Made by a program: the position numbers and the translations under genes. 64,000 nt of DNA, from NCBI RefSeq assembly GCF_000455265.1, contig NZ_HG005141.1, positions 640,815 to 704,814 on the forward strand, given 5' to 3'. Of this stretch, positions 53,986 through 63,772 are shown one piece after another. The notes beneath the pieces were generated by a model, which did not search any database, was not told where the DNA came from, and saw only the letters and a list, made by a program, of their open reading frames with translations. Origin of the DNA: Paenibacillus antibioticophila. Its GTDB lineage: Bacteria; Bacillota; Bacilli; Paenibacillales; Paenibacillaceae. Position 1 is the first letter of the stretch, and the number at the start of each line of letters is the position of its first letter.

Positions 53986-55964
53986 TCGAATAACCCCTCT
54001 TCCTTCTCAAATTCATCCAGAACGGCCAGAAGCTTCTGCTCTGCTTCCGCCTGGGTACCCTCCAGCTGTACTGCAGCATTCGTTAAATGCCCGCCTCCGC
54101 CAAGGCGTTCCATGACTACCTGCACATTCATGCTGCCGAGTGAACGGGCGCTGATCCCGATCAACCCGTCAGGGCGCTCGCTAATGACGAACGAGGCGAG
54201 TACATTGGTCATGTTAAGCAGCGTATCTGCAACCTGAGCAATCAATAGCTGCGGTATCTTGCGGTTCTCCTCGGTCACGGCGAGCGCAATATGGTTATGA
54301 ATCATGCGGGCATGCTTGATAATATCCGCCTTCGCGATATACTCCTGCAAATCCTCCTTGAGCACCCGTTGCACCAAGGACGTATCGGCGCCCATGCGGC
54401 GCAGGAATCCGGCGGCCTCAAAGGTCCGCGATCCGGTATGCAGAGCAAAATGCTTCGTATCGATGGTAATCCCCGCAAGCAGCGTCGTAGCTTCAAGCGG
54501 GCTTAATTCCACCTTCTCATGAATGTATTGCAGCAGCTCGGTGACCAGCTCGCATGCGGATGAAGCATATGGCTCCAGGTAGACGAGCACAGCATCATTG
54601 ATAAATTCTTCTCCGCGCCGATGATGATCGACGACCACCACCCGGCGGGCCACATCAACCAGCCTCGGCTCCATCGTGATCGAGCCCTTATGGGTATCCA
54701 CGACCACCAGCAGCGTATGCGGGGTCATCATGCCAAGCGCCTGCTCCGGCGAGATGAACCGGCGCATCAGCGGTTCTTCCTGGCGGATCCGCTCCATCAA
54801 GCGCTCGATGCCTGGATTCGACTCATCCAGCACAATATGGGCCTCCACCTTGTACATATCGGCGGCCTTCATGACGCCGATGGATGCCCCGATCACATCG
54901 AGATCGGGCATCCGATGGCCCATAATGATCACGCGATCGCTCTCCTGCATCAGATCGCGCAGCGCATGCGCAATGACGCGCGCACGCACGCGCGTCCGCT
55001 TCTCTACGGCGCCGGTCTTGCCGCCGTAGAACGAGAGCCGCTGACCAGCCTTCACTGCGGCCTGGTCACCCCCGCGCCCGAGCGCCATGTCCAGACTCGA
55101 CTGGGCCAGCTCGCCCAGCTCGCTGAAGCGCTCGGTGCCGAAGGCAAGGCCGATGCTGAGCGTCATCGGCACCTTCAGGTCCGCGGTCATCTCGCGGACC
55201 TCGTCCAGGATCACGAACCGGCTCTGCTCCAGTTCGTTCAGCGATCTCTGATTCAGGATCATCAGATACCGCTCGGAAGACAGTCGGCGCAGATAAATCC
55301 GATACTGCTTCCCCCATTCCGTGATCGCCTGTGCGACGCGGGCGATCAGCGCGGTCCGCTGCTGATCGTCCATGCCTTGCGCAGCCTCGTCGAGATTATC
55401 CAGCAGAATAATCCCCAGCGCCACGCGCTCATTCTCATACCGCTCCCGCAGAAGCGCAAGCTCGGTAATATCGTGGAAGTAGATCAAGCGTTCCTCATGA
55501 TCCACCGACAATTCGTAGTAACGTCCGCCCGCCACGACCTCAATCGTATGCTTGCCGGGCTTGATATCCTTCTTATCTCTTGCCGGAAACGGCAAGCTGG
55601 GCAGCAGCTCAGGCAAAGGCTGGCCGACAACGGTGTCCTTGCCGAAGACTCCCGCGACATAGTGATTGTGCCATTCGACGACCCGATCGTCGCTGAACAG
55701 TAGGATACCGAATGGCAGGCGTCCGATCGCTTCGCCCTCCACCCGTTTGATCCTGTACGTCAAATCCGTGACGTACTTCACCAGCTCCTTGCGGAAGCGG
55801 CGCTCCGCCTGCAGCATAAAATACGCCAGTGCTCCGACCAGACAGAGTGCAACAAGTCCGAGAATCCAGTTGTAGAAGCTGACGAAAATGACGAGCAGAA
55901 GCTGGAGCAGGAACATCCATACGGTCTGGTATCCGTGCCAGCGTTTTTGCAGTAAACTTGGCAT
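53982..55964 (-). CDS. gdpP: Cyclic-di-AMP phosphodiesterase GdpP
   Basis: 660 aa. Two membrane helices at the start, a PAS-like heme-binding domain ([21 protein letters not shown]), a degenerate GGDEF domain (about 170-300) and the DHH-DHHA1 phosphodiesterase: [30 protein letters not shown] and [13 protein letters not shown]. It hydrolyses c-di-AMP to pApA and so affects potassium, wall stress and beta-lactam tolerance. Overlaps rplI by ATGA. A CBS-domain gene four positions upstream could be linked. Confidence 0.95.
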   Translation of the reverse strand: MPSLLQKRWHGYQTVWMFLLQLLLVIFVSFYNWILGLVALCLVGALAYFMLQAERRFRKELVKYVTDLTYRIKRVEGEAIGRLPFGILLFSDDRVVEWHNHYVAGVFGKDTVVGQPLPELLPSLPFPARDKKDIKPGKHTIEVVAGGRYYELSVDHEERLIYFHDITELALLRERYENERVALGIILLDNLDEAAQGMDDQQRTALIARVAQAITEWGKQYRIYLRRLSSERYLMILNQRSLNELEQSRFVILDEVREMTADLKVPMTLSIGLAFGTERFSELGELAQSSLDMALGRGGDQAAVKAGQRLSFYGGKTGAVEKRTRVRARVIAHALRDLMQESDRVIIMGHRMPDLDVIGASIGVMKAADMYKVEAHIVLDESNPGIERLMERIRQEEPLMRRFISPEQALGMMTPHTLLVVVDTHKGSITMEPRLVDVARRVVVVDHHRRGEEFINDAVLVYLEPYASSACELVTELLQYIHEKVELSPLEATTLLAGITIDTKHFALHTGSRTFEAAGFLRRMGADTSLVQRVLKEDLQEYIAKADIIKHARMIHNHIALAVTEENRKIPQLLIAQVADTLLNMTNVLASFVISERPDGLIGISARSLGSMNVQVVMERLGGGGHLTNAAVQLEGTQAEAEQKLLAVLDEFEKEEGLFE

Positions 55965-55978
55965 GCCTTTTCACCCTA

Positions 55979-56896
55979 TCATTTTGGTCTCGTGAGCTTC
56001 TCTCGCAGCGGAAACGCAATATCAAGCATCCCGGCAATGCGCAACGGTGCAAGGAATAAAGCCGCTATGACAAGCAAAACCGGAATCGCAGGATTCCACT
56101 TCTTGTGGTACGCCAAGAAGAAGAACAGGCTGGCCGACTGAATCAAGAACAAGAACTGCAGCAAAGGCATCATATTCAACAGGATTGTACCTATAAAGGT
56201 ATTCGGGATGGACGAGCCTGAAAATAGCTGAAGAATCAATCCAACCAAGTAATACCAGATCAAGGAGCGCGGGAAACGCCAGTCGCGAAGCGGCGGCAGC
56301 TTGGGGACAATATGACCCATACTTGCCAGGGTCGGACGGACAATCGCATGGGTGAGGCTTGCCAGCACCAGCGAGCACACAATAATCGTGAACGGAATCA
56401 TGCGGACCGTAAATACCGAAAGCTGCTGGCTCAGCTCCGGAGTCCAAACTGCCCCGCCGGCAAGCGAGGTGTCCGTCATATTTTGCAAAGGCGCCATGGC
56501 TAAATTCAGCATTTCCTCGATCATGACTGCCAGATTGAAATCAAACCAGATGGTCGTAATCAGCAGCAGCAGCAGGAACAAGGCCGTAATGGAGCCCGCC
56601 CCAATGAATAAGACCTTGAGCGCGGAAGTCCTTTTTTTATAGAGGTGCCCCATAATGACGGCAGGAATCAGGAAATAGACCGCCTGCAGCAATATGGCCG
56701 GACCGAAGATCAGCGCAGCGATCAGCCAGACCGGAACAAGATGCAGCGCCAGTCCCCGAAAAGATAGTGTCGCATAAAGCACGACGACCGGCACAATCAA
56801 AAAGAAAGTCGTGACGACCGTCAGCGGTGTTGCCAGTGACAGCAGAAGCAGCAAATACACGATGCTCCAGGCCACCGATGTCCAGCGGAATTTCAA
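55979..56896 (-). CDS. yybS: YybS-family membrane protein (DUF2232)
   Basis: 305 aa with about eight hydrophobic segments. Position directly before gdpP-rplI and general topology match YybS of Bacillus; the family resembles S components of ECF transporters, but the cargo is unknown. Start is TTG at 56896 (peptide MKFRWTSVAW) with AAGAGGTG 7 nt before; no better ATG is available. Confidence 0.85.
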   Translation of the reverse strand: MKFRWTSVAWSIVYLLLLLSLATPLTVVTTFFLIVPVVVLYATLSFRGLALHLVPVWLIAALIFGPAILLQAVYFLIPAVIMGHLYKKRTSALKVLFIGAGSITALFLLLLLITTIWFDFNLAVMIEEMLNLAMAPLQNMTDTSLAGGAVWTPELSQQLSVFTVRMIPFTIIVCSLVLASLTHAIVRPTLASMGHIVPKLPPLRDWRFPRSLIWYYLVGLILQLFSGSSIPNTFIGTILLNMMPLLQFLFLIQSASLFFFLAYHKKWNPAIPVLLVIAALFLAPLRIAGMLDIAFPLREKLTRPK

Positions 56897-56902
56897 GTGG
56901 GT

Positions 56903-57205
56903 TCACCTCTTACGCATATGTTCTTCCAGTGTGGAGATATCTTGATACCAGTCTTCCAACTGGTGTCCTTCTTGCTTATGCTTCTTCAGCTTATCCAGAA
57001 CCGCTTCATCCAGATCCCGATAAGATATACCCAGCCGGCGTCCCAGTATGTAACTGCTAACCATCAGGCTGGCAAGGCTGTCCATGATGCGTGTCGTGCT
57101 GCCTTCCCACAAGGCCTTGAATAATCGGGATACGTGATCGACAACCTCGGTCTTCAACCATTCAATCACTTTCGCACGCTTGGCGATATCCATTTCCTTT
57201 TGCAT
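56903..57205 (-). CDS. MazG-like family protein
   Basis: 100 aa, all-helical. WLKTEVVDHVSRLFKALWEGS and LASLMVSSYILGRRLGISY are typical of the short MazG-like family encoded near gdpP in Bacillales. The acidic EExxE metal site of true MazG pyrophosphatases is not obvious, so enzymatic function is doubtful. GGGAGGGTG lies 13 nt before the ATG; an ATG four codons later is an alternative. It ends just before yybS. Confidence 0.8.
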   Translation of the reverse strand: MQKEMDIAKRAKVIEWLKTEVVDHVSRLFKALWEGSTTRIMDSLASLMVSSYILGRRLGISYRDLDEAVLDKLKKHKQEGHQLEDWYQDISTLEEHMRKR

Positions 57206-57263
57206 AGACGGCAGCCTTCACCCTCCCAAAAAAGCATTATTCTACATTATAGCATAAAGCATG

Positions 57264-57294
57264 CCCCTCAAGAGAAGCAACGAGGGGCCGATTA
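57264..57294 (-). terminator. Weak hairpin between the CBS and MazG-like genes
   Basis: GCCCCTC / GAGGGGC separated by 15-17 bases, between two minus-strand genes. No proper T-run follows, so it may be only a partial terminator. Confidence 0.35.
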
Positions 57295-57305
57295 CGCATC
57301 GAATA

Positions 57306-57734
57306 TTACATCCCGGGCACTCCGGTATTTCTGGACACAAATCGCTCACAGTACTCAATAATCTGACTGCGGCGGACAATGCCGATGAACCGGCCCATAT
57401 CGTCGACGACGGGCACAAAGTTCTGAACCTTCGCCAGATTGATCAGGTCCTCCATATCGGCATCAATGGATACCGGCTTGATGTTCAGCTTCAGCGGGAT
57501 TTCCCGCAGATAAAATTTTGAAGCGTTCTCAAATGTCACCTTGCCGTCAGAATTTTTCATGTACCACAGGAGATCGCCTTCGGTGACGGTCCCGACGTAG
57601 ACTCCATCCCGTCCCAGAATAGGTACGGCTGTGTACCTGTGGAACTCCATCCGTTCGAGCGTTTGCCTCAGCGTCGAATCCATTGTAACGGTCACAACAT
57701 CATTCTTCGGAAGTAAGAAAAACGCAATATTCAT
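57306..57734 (-). CDS. CBS-domain pair protein
   Basis: 142 aa, two CBS domains and nothing else: the first with TLRQTLERMEFHRYTAVPIL and YVGTVTEGDLLWYM, the second with DLINLAKVQNFVPVVDDMGR and IGIVRRSQIIEYC. Such pairs bind adenine nucleotides. Size and layout resemble the c-di-AMP receptor CbpB/DarB; with gdpP 1.3 kb away, a c-di-AMP role is possible but unproven. GAGGAGGG before the ATG. Confidence 0.82.
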   Translation of the reverse strand: MNIAFFLLPKNDVVTVTMDSTLRQTLERMEFHRYTAVPILGRDGVYVGTVTEGDLLWYMKNSDGKVTFENASKFYLREIPLKLNIKPVSIDADMEDLINLAKVQNFVPVVDDMGRFIGIVRRSQIIEYCERFVSRNTGVPGM

Positions 57735-58095
57735 TTAAAAAGCCCTCCTCATTTAATTCGCGTGCCTGTTCTGCATATGAGCGGCGCTTGAGGCCATGGC
57801 GCGAAATCGGCAGCCGGTATACCGGACTGCCGAGAGATCATTTATTTAGATAAGCATGTGTTCAAAAAGTCAGCTTTTCAGCACCGAGAAGGTTGCGAGA
57901 ACCCGAAGAAGGAGGAACGGAGTGTAGGCAAACTCTACATGAGTACCGGACTTCGAGGGTGAACGCAAGATTCGATGCCGAATTAACCTCCTGAATTACT
58001 TCGTGATCAAAAGATGACTTTTTGAACTTCCTCTATAAGTGCTATATTCAGTCTAACATATCAAGGCCTGTATAGGGGATTTCGAATGTTGCCGA
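57735..58095. other. Gap between the LCP and CBS genes
   Basis: About 360 bases. It holds element copy B (57858-58027) and a perfect-looking hairpin CGGCAGCCGGTATACCGGACTGCCG type (57809-57833) without a T-run. No gene. Confidence 0.6.
57858..58027 (+). mobile_element. MITE-like 170-bp element, copy B
   Basis: Begins GTGTTCAAAAAGTCAGCTTT and ends AGATGACTTTTTGAAC: terminal inverted repeats. It is close to the reverse complement of 35077-35248 over its full length, with only scattered differences, e.g. AACTCTACATGAG versus GACCCTACATGAG. Non-coding. Confidence 0.8.
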
Positions 58096-59181
58096 TTATT
58101 GACTGGTTGTGTCCGTTGCTGACGTATTGCTCGCATTGTTTGTGCTCGAAGATGCTGCATCCTTCTCCGCATCTGCAGGGAGCAGCAACTCCTGCGGCTC
58201 GGTGTCCGGATTGCTCCAGCTGGCGATCATTTGCTTTGCGAATTCCAGATCTTCTTCGTCAGCCGCATCATAGTATATCCCATTCTTACGGAAGCCTTCT
58301 CCCATAATGGTAAAGCCCTCAATCGTCGGAGATGGGCCCAGCAGCACCTTCTTCGACAGTTCAATAATGTCGCTTGGCAGCATATCCGTCTTGAAGTTCT
58401 CACCCATCATATCCATCAAACTTGGGATTTTGGACACTTGATCCAGCTTCAGCATCCGGTCCACAATCGCATTCAGGAAGATCTGGTGCCGCTTGGTCCG
58501 GTTGAAGTCGCTGTCCTCCCGGTATCGAACGTAGTTAAGCGCCTCTTGTCCTTCATACAATGGTTTATTTGCTTTAATCGTGAATTTCTCGTGATCCTTC
58601 TGCTTGTTCACAATGTCCTTCGTAATCGGAAGCTCTATACCGCCCAATGCATCGACAACCTGCTTCAAGCCTTCAAAATTGATCGCCGCATAATAATCTA
58701 CCGGGCTGCCAAGGAAATTCTCTACCGTATCCTTCGTCATCTTCTCGCCGCCAAAGGCGTAAGCATGATTGATCTTGTCTTCCTTATCCTTGCCGATAAT
58801 CTCGGTATACGTATCCCGCGGAATCGACACCAACAGCACCTTCGACTCCTCCGGCCGGACAACCGCATAGATCATCGTATCTGAGCGGGCCGGTTCATTT
58901 GCCCGTTGGTCTACCCCAAGCAAGAGCATGCTGAACGGCTCCATTTTCTCCTCTTTTACCACAATCACCGGCTGCTGCTGCTCTTCTTCAAGCGGAGAGT
59001 AGGATTGCTCCAGCTTCTTCTCCACCTGACCGGATAAGAACAAATCAAATGCCATAACAGCAAGCGGCTTGCGGAATACAAATGCGCCTGCCCCGGCAAT
59101 TACGAGAACGAGCAGCACGATCAACGCTTTTTGCATACCGCTTCTCTTCTTCGGGGACGTCCGTTTTTTGCTTTCTTTCAT
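58096..59181 (-). CDS. LytR-CpsA-Psr (LCP) family ligase
   Basis: 361 aa. One membrane helix near residues 18-36 (ALIVLLVLVIAGAGAFVF), then the extracellular LCP domain from about 80: SMLLLGVDQR, ARSDTMIYAVV, LVSIPRDTYTEI with the catalytic Arg, and LNYVRYREDSDFNRTKRHQ. It transfers teichoic acid or other glycopolymers from lipid carrier to peptidoglycan. The tail (last 25 residues) is Ser/Asn/Thr-rich. Shine-Dalgarno GGAGG before the ATG. Confidence 0.92.
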   Translation of the reverse strand: MKESKKRTSPKKRSGMQKALIVLLVLVIAGAGAFVFRKPLAVMAFDLFLSGQVEKKLEQSYSPLEEEQQQPVIVVKEEKMEPFSMLLLGVDQRANEPARSDTMIYAVVRPEESKVLLVSIPRDTYTEIIGKDKEDKINHAYAFGGEKMTKDTVENFLGSPVDYYAAINFEGLKQVVDALGGIELPITKDIVNKQKDHEKFTIKANKPLYEGQEALNYVRYREDSDFNRTKRHQIFLNAIVDRMLKLDQVSKIPSLMDMMGENFKTDMLPSDIIELSKKVLLGPSPTIEGFTIMGEGFRKNGIYYDAADEEDLEFAKQMIASWSNPDTEPQELLLPADAEKDAASSSTNNASNTSATDTTSQ

Positions 59182-59991
59182 ATATATGCCTCCATCCAGG
59201 TAATGTATCTCATGAAGAATCTGATATGGTCCTCACATGTAAATATCCTACCGTTTCGTACTATACCATACAGACGATTTTCGATTCAACAAAGTTACCG
59301 CGTCGGATATTGGCAGTGCAGGGGTCAAATCCCTAAATGACGGCCTCTAATTCCGCTAGAGCACAGAAATACAAAGCAGGCAAGTTGATGATTCTGCGTT
59401 GCCCTTTGATCGGTCGATCACATGAAAATGTGGTTCTTACGCATGCAGTGAAAAAAGTTACCTTAAATTCAGTGGAAATAATAGAAATGCGTATATAGTG
59501 AAATTTTTGTACTTAAAGTTGACTAATACACGGGTTTGGCTAGTTACTGGCGATCTAAGGTAAGTTTTTTCACTAAAAGTGGGTTCGTGCGTCGAATGAA
59601 GATTTTAAGGGAAGTAATTTCATTAAATTGCGATATTGCGACCGGATGAGCATGAGCAGAATGAAGTAGTCATACCGTCCTGTAGGCGATTTGAAGTTCG
59701 GGGCAAAACCGGAATGCGGTGGGACAAGTTAATTTCGGAGAAAGACTTCCGTACTGGCAGGACAGGCAAAGTTTCGGCGCAAGGTTGAAGCATCGTGAGG
59801 GGAGGCGCAACTTTAGGCGCGGTAGGTCATGACGTCGTGCATAAGCTATCACGAAAGCTTCCATTCGCGCTTAGCCCAAGGCTGTGCATAGTCTCCTGCT
59901 TGCATGCCGAAGGGGCCCTCCCGCAGATCAAGTCTTTGGGACAGCCCCTTTTTAGTGCCCTTGAAGGGTTCTAAATGAGTTGAACGAAAAA
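59182..59991. other. Long gene-free stretch upstream of the LCP gene
   Basis: About 810 bases. I find no credible gene, only an inverted repeat at 59447-59574 (separate entry) and a possible stem AAGGGGC...GCCCCTTTTT near 59910-59952 in the plus direction. It holds the LCP promoter and the 3' end of the peptide-transport operon transcript. Confidence 0.5.
59447..59574. repeat. Inverted repeat with 22-bp arms
   Basis: Arm 1 (59447-59468, starts AGTGAAAAAAGTTACC) and arm 2 (59553-59574, ends GTTTTTTCACT) are complementary with two mismatches. Between them lies a third, similar stretch (AGTGAAATTTTTGTACTT). It may be a small palindromic element. Confidence 0.6.
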
Positions 59992-61857
59992 TTATTTTGC
60001 GACGACAGGCTTATCTTCAGTTACACCGATGTTGTAACGATAGAAGCCGGTTCCATCGCCAATCGCATAGTTGACGATTCGTTCATTCACCGGAGACAAG
60101 AGGGAACGATATAAGGTAGGGAATACCGGAATTTGTTCTACCATATATTGCTGCCATTCTTTATAAACTTGTTTCCGATATTCAACATCAAAAGCTTTCT
60201 CAGATACGCCCTCTGCCAGCAAACGATCATTTTCTTCAGATTCCCAACGCGGGAAGTTATACAGCGCATCGTGTCCGTACAGACCTGTTGGATCTACGTC
60301 AATACCTACTGTCCATGCACCCATGTACACATCTACGTTCGGGTCATCTGTACCTTCTGAGCCAACCTTGGTATAGAACGTATTAAATTCTACCATTTCA
60401 AGGTTAACCTTCAGACCAATGGCAGCCCAGGACTGTACATAGTATTGAGCCAACGGCTCGGAAATGTCACTGCCTGTCATCGAAATAAAATTGATTTCCA
60501 GCGGAGATCCGTCCGGGTTTGTACGCCATTCGCCGTCATAGGCATAGCCCGCATCGTCCAAAGTTTTTTTCGCTGCTTCAATATCAAAGGTTACGCCTGG
60601 ATTGGAAGCATCGTGGAAATCAGGATGTGAAGGTGGAATTAGTGTCGTTCCGCCCCAACGAAGACCTTTGTAGAATTTCTTGCCTACCTGGTCATTGTCG
60701 ACCGCCTGCCACATGGCTTTACGCAAGTTTACATCCGCCATTTTTGCATTTGGATTCATAGCAATTTCTTTTTTCTCGGCATCCCATGTTCCAAGTTTAA
60801 AGCCGATATAGGAATAGGCACGGTCGATAATACCCAGGAATTCGACGTTGGACATATCCGCGTTATCCGGATATTGGTCAACCGGGAAATCACTTACGAG
60901 GTCAACCCCGCCGCTCTTCAACTCTTGAACAACAGTCGTTGCAGGGATTACTTTCAGAATCACTTCATCCAGGAGCGGCTCGCCGCGCCAGTAATCGGTA
61001 TTCTTCTTATAGACAACCGATTCGCCCGGAACAATGCTCTCCACCTTGAACGGGCCAATACCGATCGGGTTCTGACGAATTTGTGGAGAAGCGGCCATAT
61101 CAGCTACTGGAATATCCTTGAAGATATGCTTGGCTAATGGATAAATCCAAACCCCGCCTGTCAGCAAGGAAGGCGTAGATTTAATGTAGGTGATTTGAAG
61201 TTGCTTATCATTAAGCACCTTAATCCCTGAAATCTTGTCTGCCTTGCCTTCATGATACTCTACAACCCCTTCGATATTGGTGAAATCAGAGCCATACCGA
61301 GGGCCATTGTAATCCGGATGGGAAATGACCTCATGAGCGAACTCCCAGTCTTCAGCCGTTACCGGAACACCGTCATGCCAGTTCACGTTATCGCGGATAG
61401 TGAAGGTAAAGGTCCGTCCGTCTTCCGATACTTCATAGGTAGCAGCTCCATCATTGGTATACACATAGTTGGAATCCCAAGTCAGCAAGCCTTCATCGAA
61501 CCATTCAAGGACTTCCGCATCCGGAGCTCCGGAATAGAAGTTGAAATTAAGCGTGCCTTCAAACGGGGAGTCCCCTACCAAACCGAAGGTGATGCTGCCG
61601 CCTTGAATCGGCTCTCCGCGGTTTGTCTTCACGTTGGAAAAATCAGCGATATTAAAATTGCCGTCAGCATCCGCCTTTGGCTTGCCGTCGTCGGTGCTGT
61701 TCTCACCTTGATTGGACGTATTCTCTGAAGGCGTGTTATTTCCAGTTCCCGGGTTTGCTGAATTGTTTCCCCCATTGGAGCTGCATGCCGCCAAAGCCAA
61801 CACTAAGGTTAGCATTAACACGACTTGCCATGACCTTGACCAACTCGACTTTTTCAT
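59992..61857 (-). CDS. Oligopeptide ABC transporter, substrate-binding lipoprotein
   Basis: 621 aa, SBP family 5 (OppA/AppA). The lipobox is ALAAC after a hydrophobic signal; an Asn/Gly/Thr linker follows. Family motifs: TFTIRDNVNWHDGVPVTAED and FKLGTWDAEKK. It captures peptides (or similar solutes) for the OppB/C permeases encoded upstream in the same operon. GGAGG before the ATG. Confidence 0.9.
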   Translation of the reverse strand: MKKSSWSRSWQVVLMLTLVLALAACSSNGGNNSANPGTGNNTPSENTSNQGENSTDDGKPKADADGNFNIADFSNVKTNRGEPIQGGSITFGLVGDSPFEGTLNFNFYSGAPDAEVLEWFDEGLLTWDSNYVYTNDGAATYEVSEDGRTFTFTIRDNVNWHDGVPVTAEDWEFAHEVISHPDYNGPRYGSDFTNIEGVVEYHEGKADKISGIKVLNDKQLQITYIKSTPSLLTGGVWIYPLAKHIFKDIPVADMAASPQIRQNPIGIGPFKVESIVPGESVVYKKNTDYWRGEPLLDEVILKVIPATTVVQELKSGGVDLVSDFPVDQYPDNADMSNVEFLGIIDRAYSYIGFKLGTWDAEKKEIAMNPNAKMADVNLRKAMWQAVDNDQVGKKFYKGLRWGGTTLIPPSHPDFHDASNPGVTFDIEAAKKTLDDAGYAYDGEWRTNPDGSPLEINFISMTGSDISEPLAQYYVQSWAAIGLKVNLEMVEFNTFYTKVGSEGTDDPNVDVYMGAWTVGIDVDPTGLYGHDALYNFPRWESEENDRLLAEGVSEKAFDVEYRKQVYKEWQQYMVEQIPVFPTLYRSLLSPVNERIVNYAIGDGTGFYRYNIGVTEDKPVVAK

Positions 61858-61875
61858 GGATAGATTCCTCCCTTT

Positions 61876-62781
61876 TTATCCTTTTCTTTGTCTTGCATCT
61901 GTCGCGCGCTTCAGCGCTTGGCCGACATTATTTATACTCAACATCATTGCCAAGATCAGTAATGATGCAGGTAACCAAATCCACCATCTGGACTCCAGTG
62001 TCTGAGGATTTCTGGCATAGCCAACCAGGGTTCCCAGACTTGGCGTGCTTTCAGGGAAACCAAATCCAAGGAAGGAAAGTCCTGATTCAAGTCCAATATT
62101 TCCCGCCAAACTCAGAGTCATTGAAACGATGATAATCGAGGTTAAATTCGGCAGCACCTCCATGACCATAATTCTTAAATTAGAAGAGCCTAAGGTTCTT
62201 GATGCCTGTACATATTCCAGTTCTCTTTCCTGCAAGGTTTTGGAACGAATTAACCTCGCCTTGCTCATCCATAAGAAGCTGGTCATAATCAAGCAAAATT
62301 GAATAATATTATATTTGGGAACGATGGTTACGAAGATAATAACGATCATGGTGAAAGGGAGAATAATGAAGAAGTCCACCACTCTCATGATCCCGTTGTC
62401 TACATGACCACCGAAATAACCGGCTACAAGTCCAACCACAAGTCCGATTAATCCTGCCAGCAAGGTGACTACTACACCGATCGTGATGGAATTGCGGGCA
62501 CCGATGATCAATTGCCCGAATACATCCCGTCCGCCGTAGTCCGTACCTAGCCAGAAATCTGCGGAAGGCGGCTGGTATAGGGCGAAGAGGTCTACCTTTA
62601 CCACTTCCTTCTGATCAAGGAATAGGGATACCCCATAGACCACCACAATAATGAGGCCCAAAAATAGTAAAGAGACTAGGGCTACCTTATCCCGAACCAA
62701 TTCTCGCCACAGTACGCGCCAGCCTGACGGGCTCTTGCTATAGTCCTCTGGCTGGATCAATTCCGCATTTGCATTCGCCAT
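61876..62781 (-). CDS. Oligopeptide ABC transporter permease (OppC type)
   Basis: 301 aa, six membrane segments, OppC amino-terminal helix (VALVSLLFLGLIIVVVYGV) and the permease loop EYVQASRTLGSSNLRIMV. FLGFGFPESTPSLGTLV is typical of OppC/DppC. Start at 62781 (MANANAEL) with GGGGTG 7 nt before; an upstream GTG is too close to it. Confidence 0.9.
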   Translation of the reverse strand: MANANAELIQPEDYSKSPSGWRVLWRELVRDKVALVSLLFLGLIIVVVYGVSLFLDQKEVVKVDLFALYQPPSADFWLGTDYGGRDVFGQLIIGARNSITIGVVVTLLAGLIGLVVGLVAGYFGGHVDNGIMRVVDFFIILPFTMIVIIFVTIVPKYNIIQFCLIMTSFLWMSKARLIRSKTLQERELEYVQASRTLGSSNLRIMVMEVLPNLTSIIIVSMTLSLAGNIGLESGLSFLGFGFPESTPSLGTLVGYARNPQTLESRWWIWLPASLLILAMMLSINNVGQALKRATDARQRKG

Positions 62782-62807
62782 TTCTTTCACCCCGAATTTT
62801 TCCTAAA

Positions 62808-63767
62808 TTATTTTATGCGAATACGAGGATCCACAATGTTTAGAATAATATCCGATATAAGCGCACCAACGATCGATGCTATCCCAAACAACAATGCAAC
62901 GGCTATAACTACACTAAAGTCACGCCCCACAATCGATTGGATAAAGAGCTGCCCCATTCCCGGATAGGCAAATATGGACTCGATAAATACCGTCCCCCCA
63001 ATAAGTCCGGTAATTTCAAAGCCTAGAAATGCGGCGATCGGGAGCAAGGAATTTCTAAAAATATGACGGTTGTAGACACGGGATTCGGAGGCTCCCTTTG
63101 CTCTGGCGGTGATAATAAAATCCTTCTGCTTCGTGTCAATGATTTCGTTCCTGAGATATTGCACGGTACTAACTACTCCGATCAGCGCCATACTCAGTGC
63201 AGGCAACAGCAGATGATAAATCTTGCTTAAGACATACCCAACCCCTTCCGTTGCTCTAGGATTCACAGAGCCTCCAGTAGGGAACCATCCCAAGTAAAAT
63301 CCGAAGAACCACAGCATCAGCAAGCCAAATATGAACAGCGGCATTGCGAAGCCGATATAGGTGTATCCCGAAATAATGCGATCGAAAAAAGTATCATTGT
63401 AGCGGCCGCTAATGATGCCGAGAGGAATGGCGATCAAGTAGGTCAGAATGAGCGTTGCAAGCGCCAGCCACAACGTATTGGAGACACGCTGGGAAATCAG
63501 CTCGGTAACCGGCATTTTATACTTGAACGAGTTGCCCAGGTCGCCTTGCGCCGCATTCGATATCCAGTCCCAATACTGCACATACCACGGATTATTCAGC
63601 CCCAGCTTCTCTCGCATCGCCGCAAGAGCATCCGGGTCGAGGCTCGGATCAATCAATCCGGTAAGGGCATCCCCCGGCATGGCCTTTGCCATTAAGAAAA
63701 GCACGATACTTAAAATGAAGATCTGAGGGATCATAATGAGTACTCTTCGAACAATTGTCTTCCACAT
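62808..63767 (-). CDS. Oligopeptide ABC transporter permease (OppB type)
   Basis: 319 aa, six membrane segments. The OppB start RRVLIMIPQIFILSIVLFLM and the loop DFIITARAKGASESRVYNRH, which docks on the ATPases, are clear. ATG at 63767 has AAAGG 9 nt before; the Shine-Dalgarno is within the ATPase gene end. Confidence 0.9.
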   Translation of the reverse strand: MWKTIVRRVLIMIPQIFILSIVLFLMAKAMPGDALTGLIDPSLDPDALAAMREKLGLNNPWYVQYWDWISNAAQGDLGNSFKYKMPVTELISQRVSNTLWLALATLILTYLIAIPLGIISGRYNDTFFDRIISGYTYIGFAMPLFIFGLLMLWFFGFYLGWFPTGGSVNPRATEGVGYVLSKIYHLLLPALSMALIGVVSTVQYLRNEIIDTKQKDFIITARAKGASESRVYNRHIFRNSLLPIAAFLGFEITGLIGGTVFIESIFAYPGMGQLFIQSIVGRDFSVVIAVALLFGIASIVGALISDIILNIVDPRIRIK

Positions 63768-63772
63768 ATCTT

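Noticed and set aside
54621-55703. Plus-strand frame of 360 codons
   Set aside because: Antisense shadow of gdpP, rich in His, Arg and Gln, without Shine-Dalgarno.
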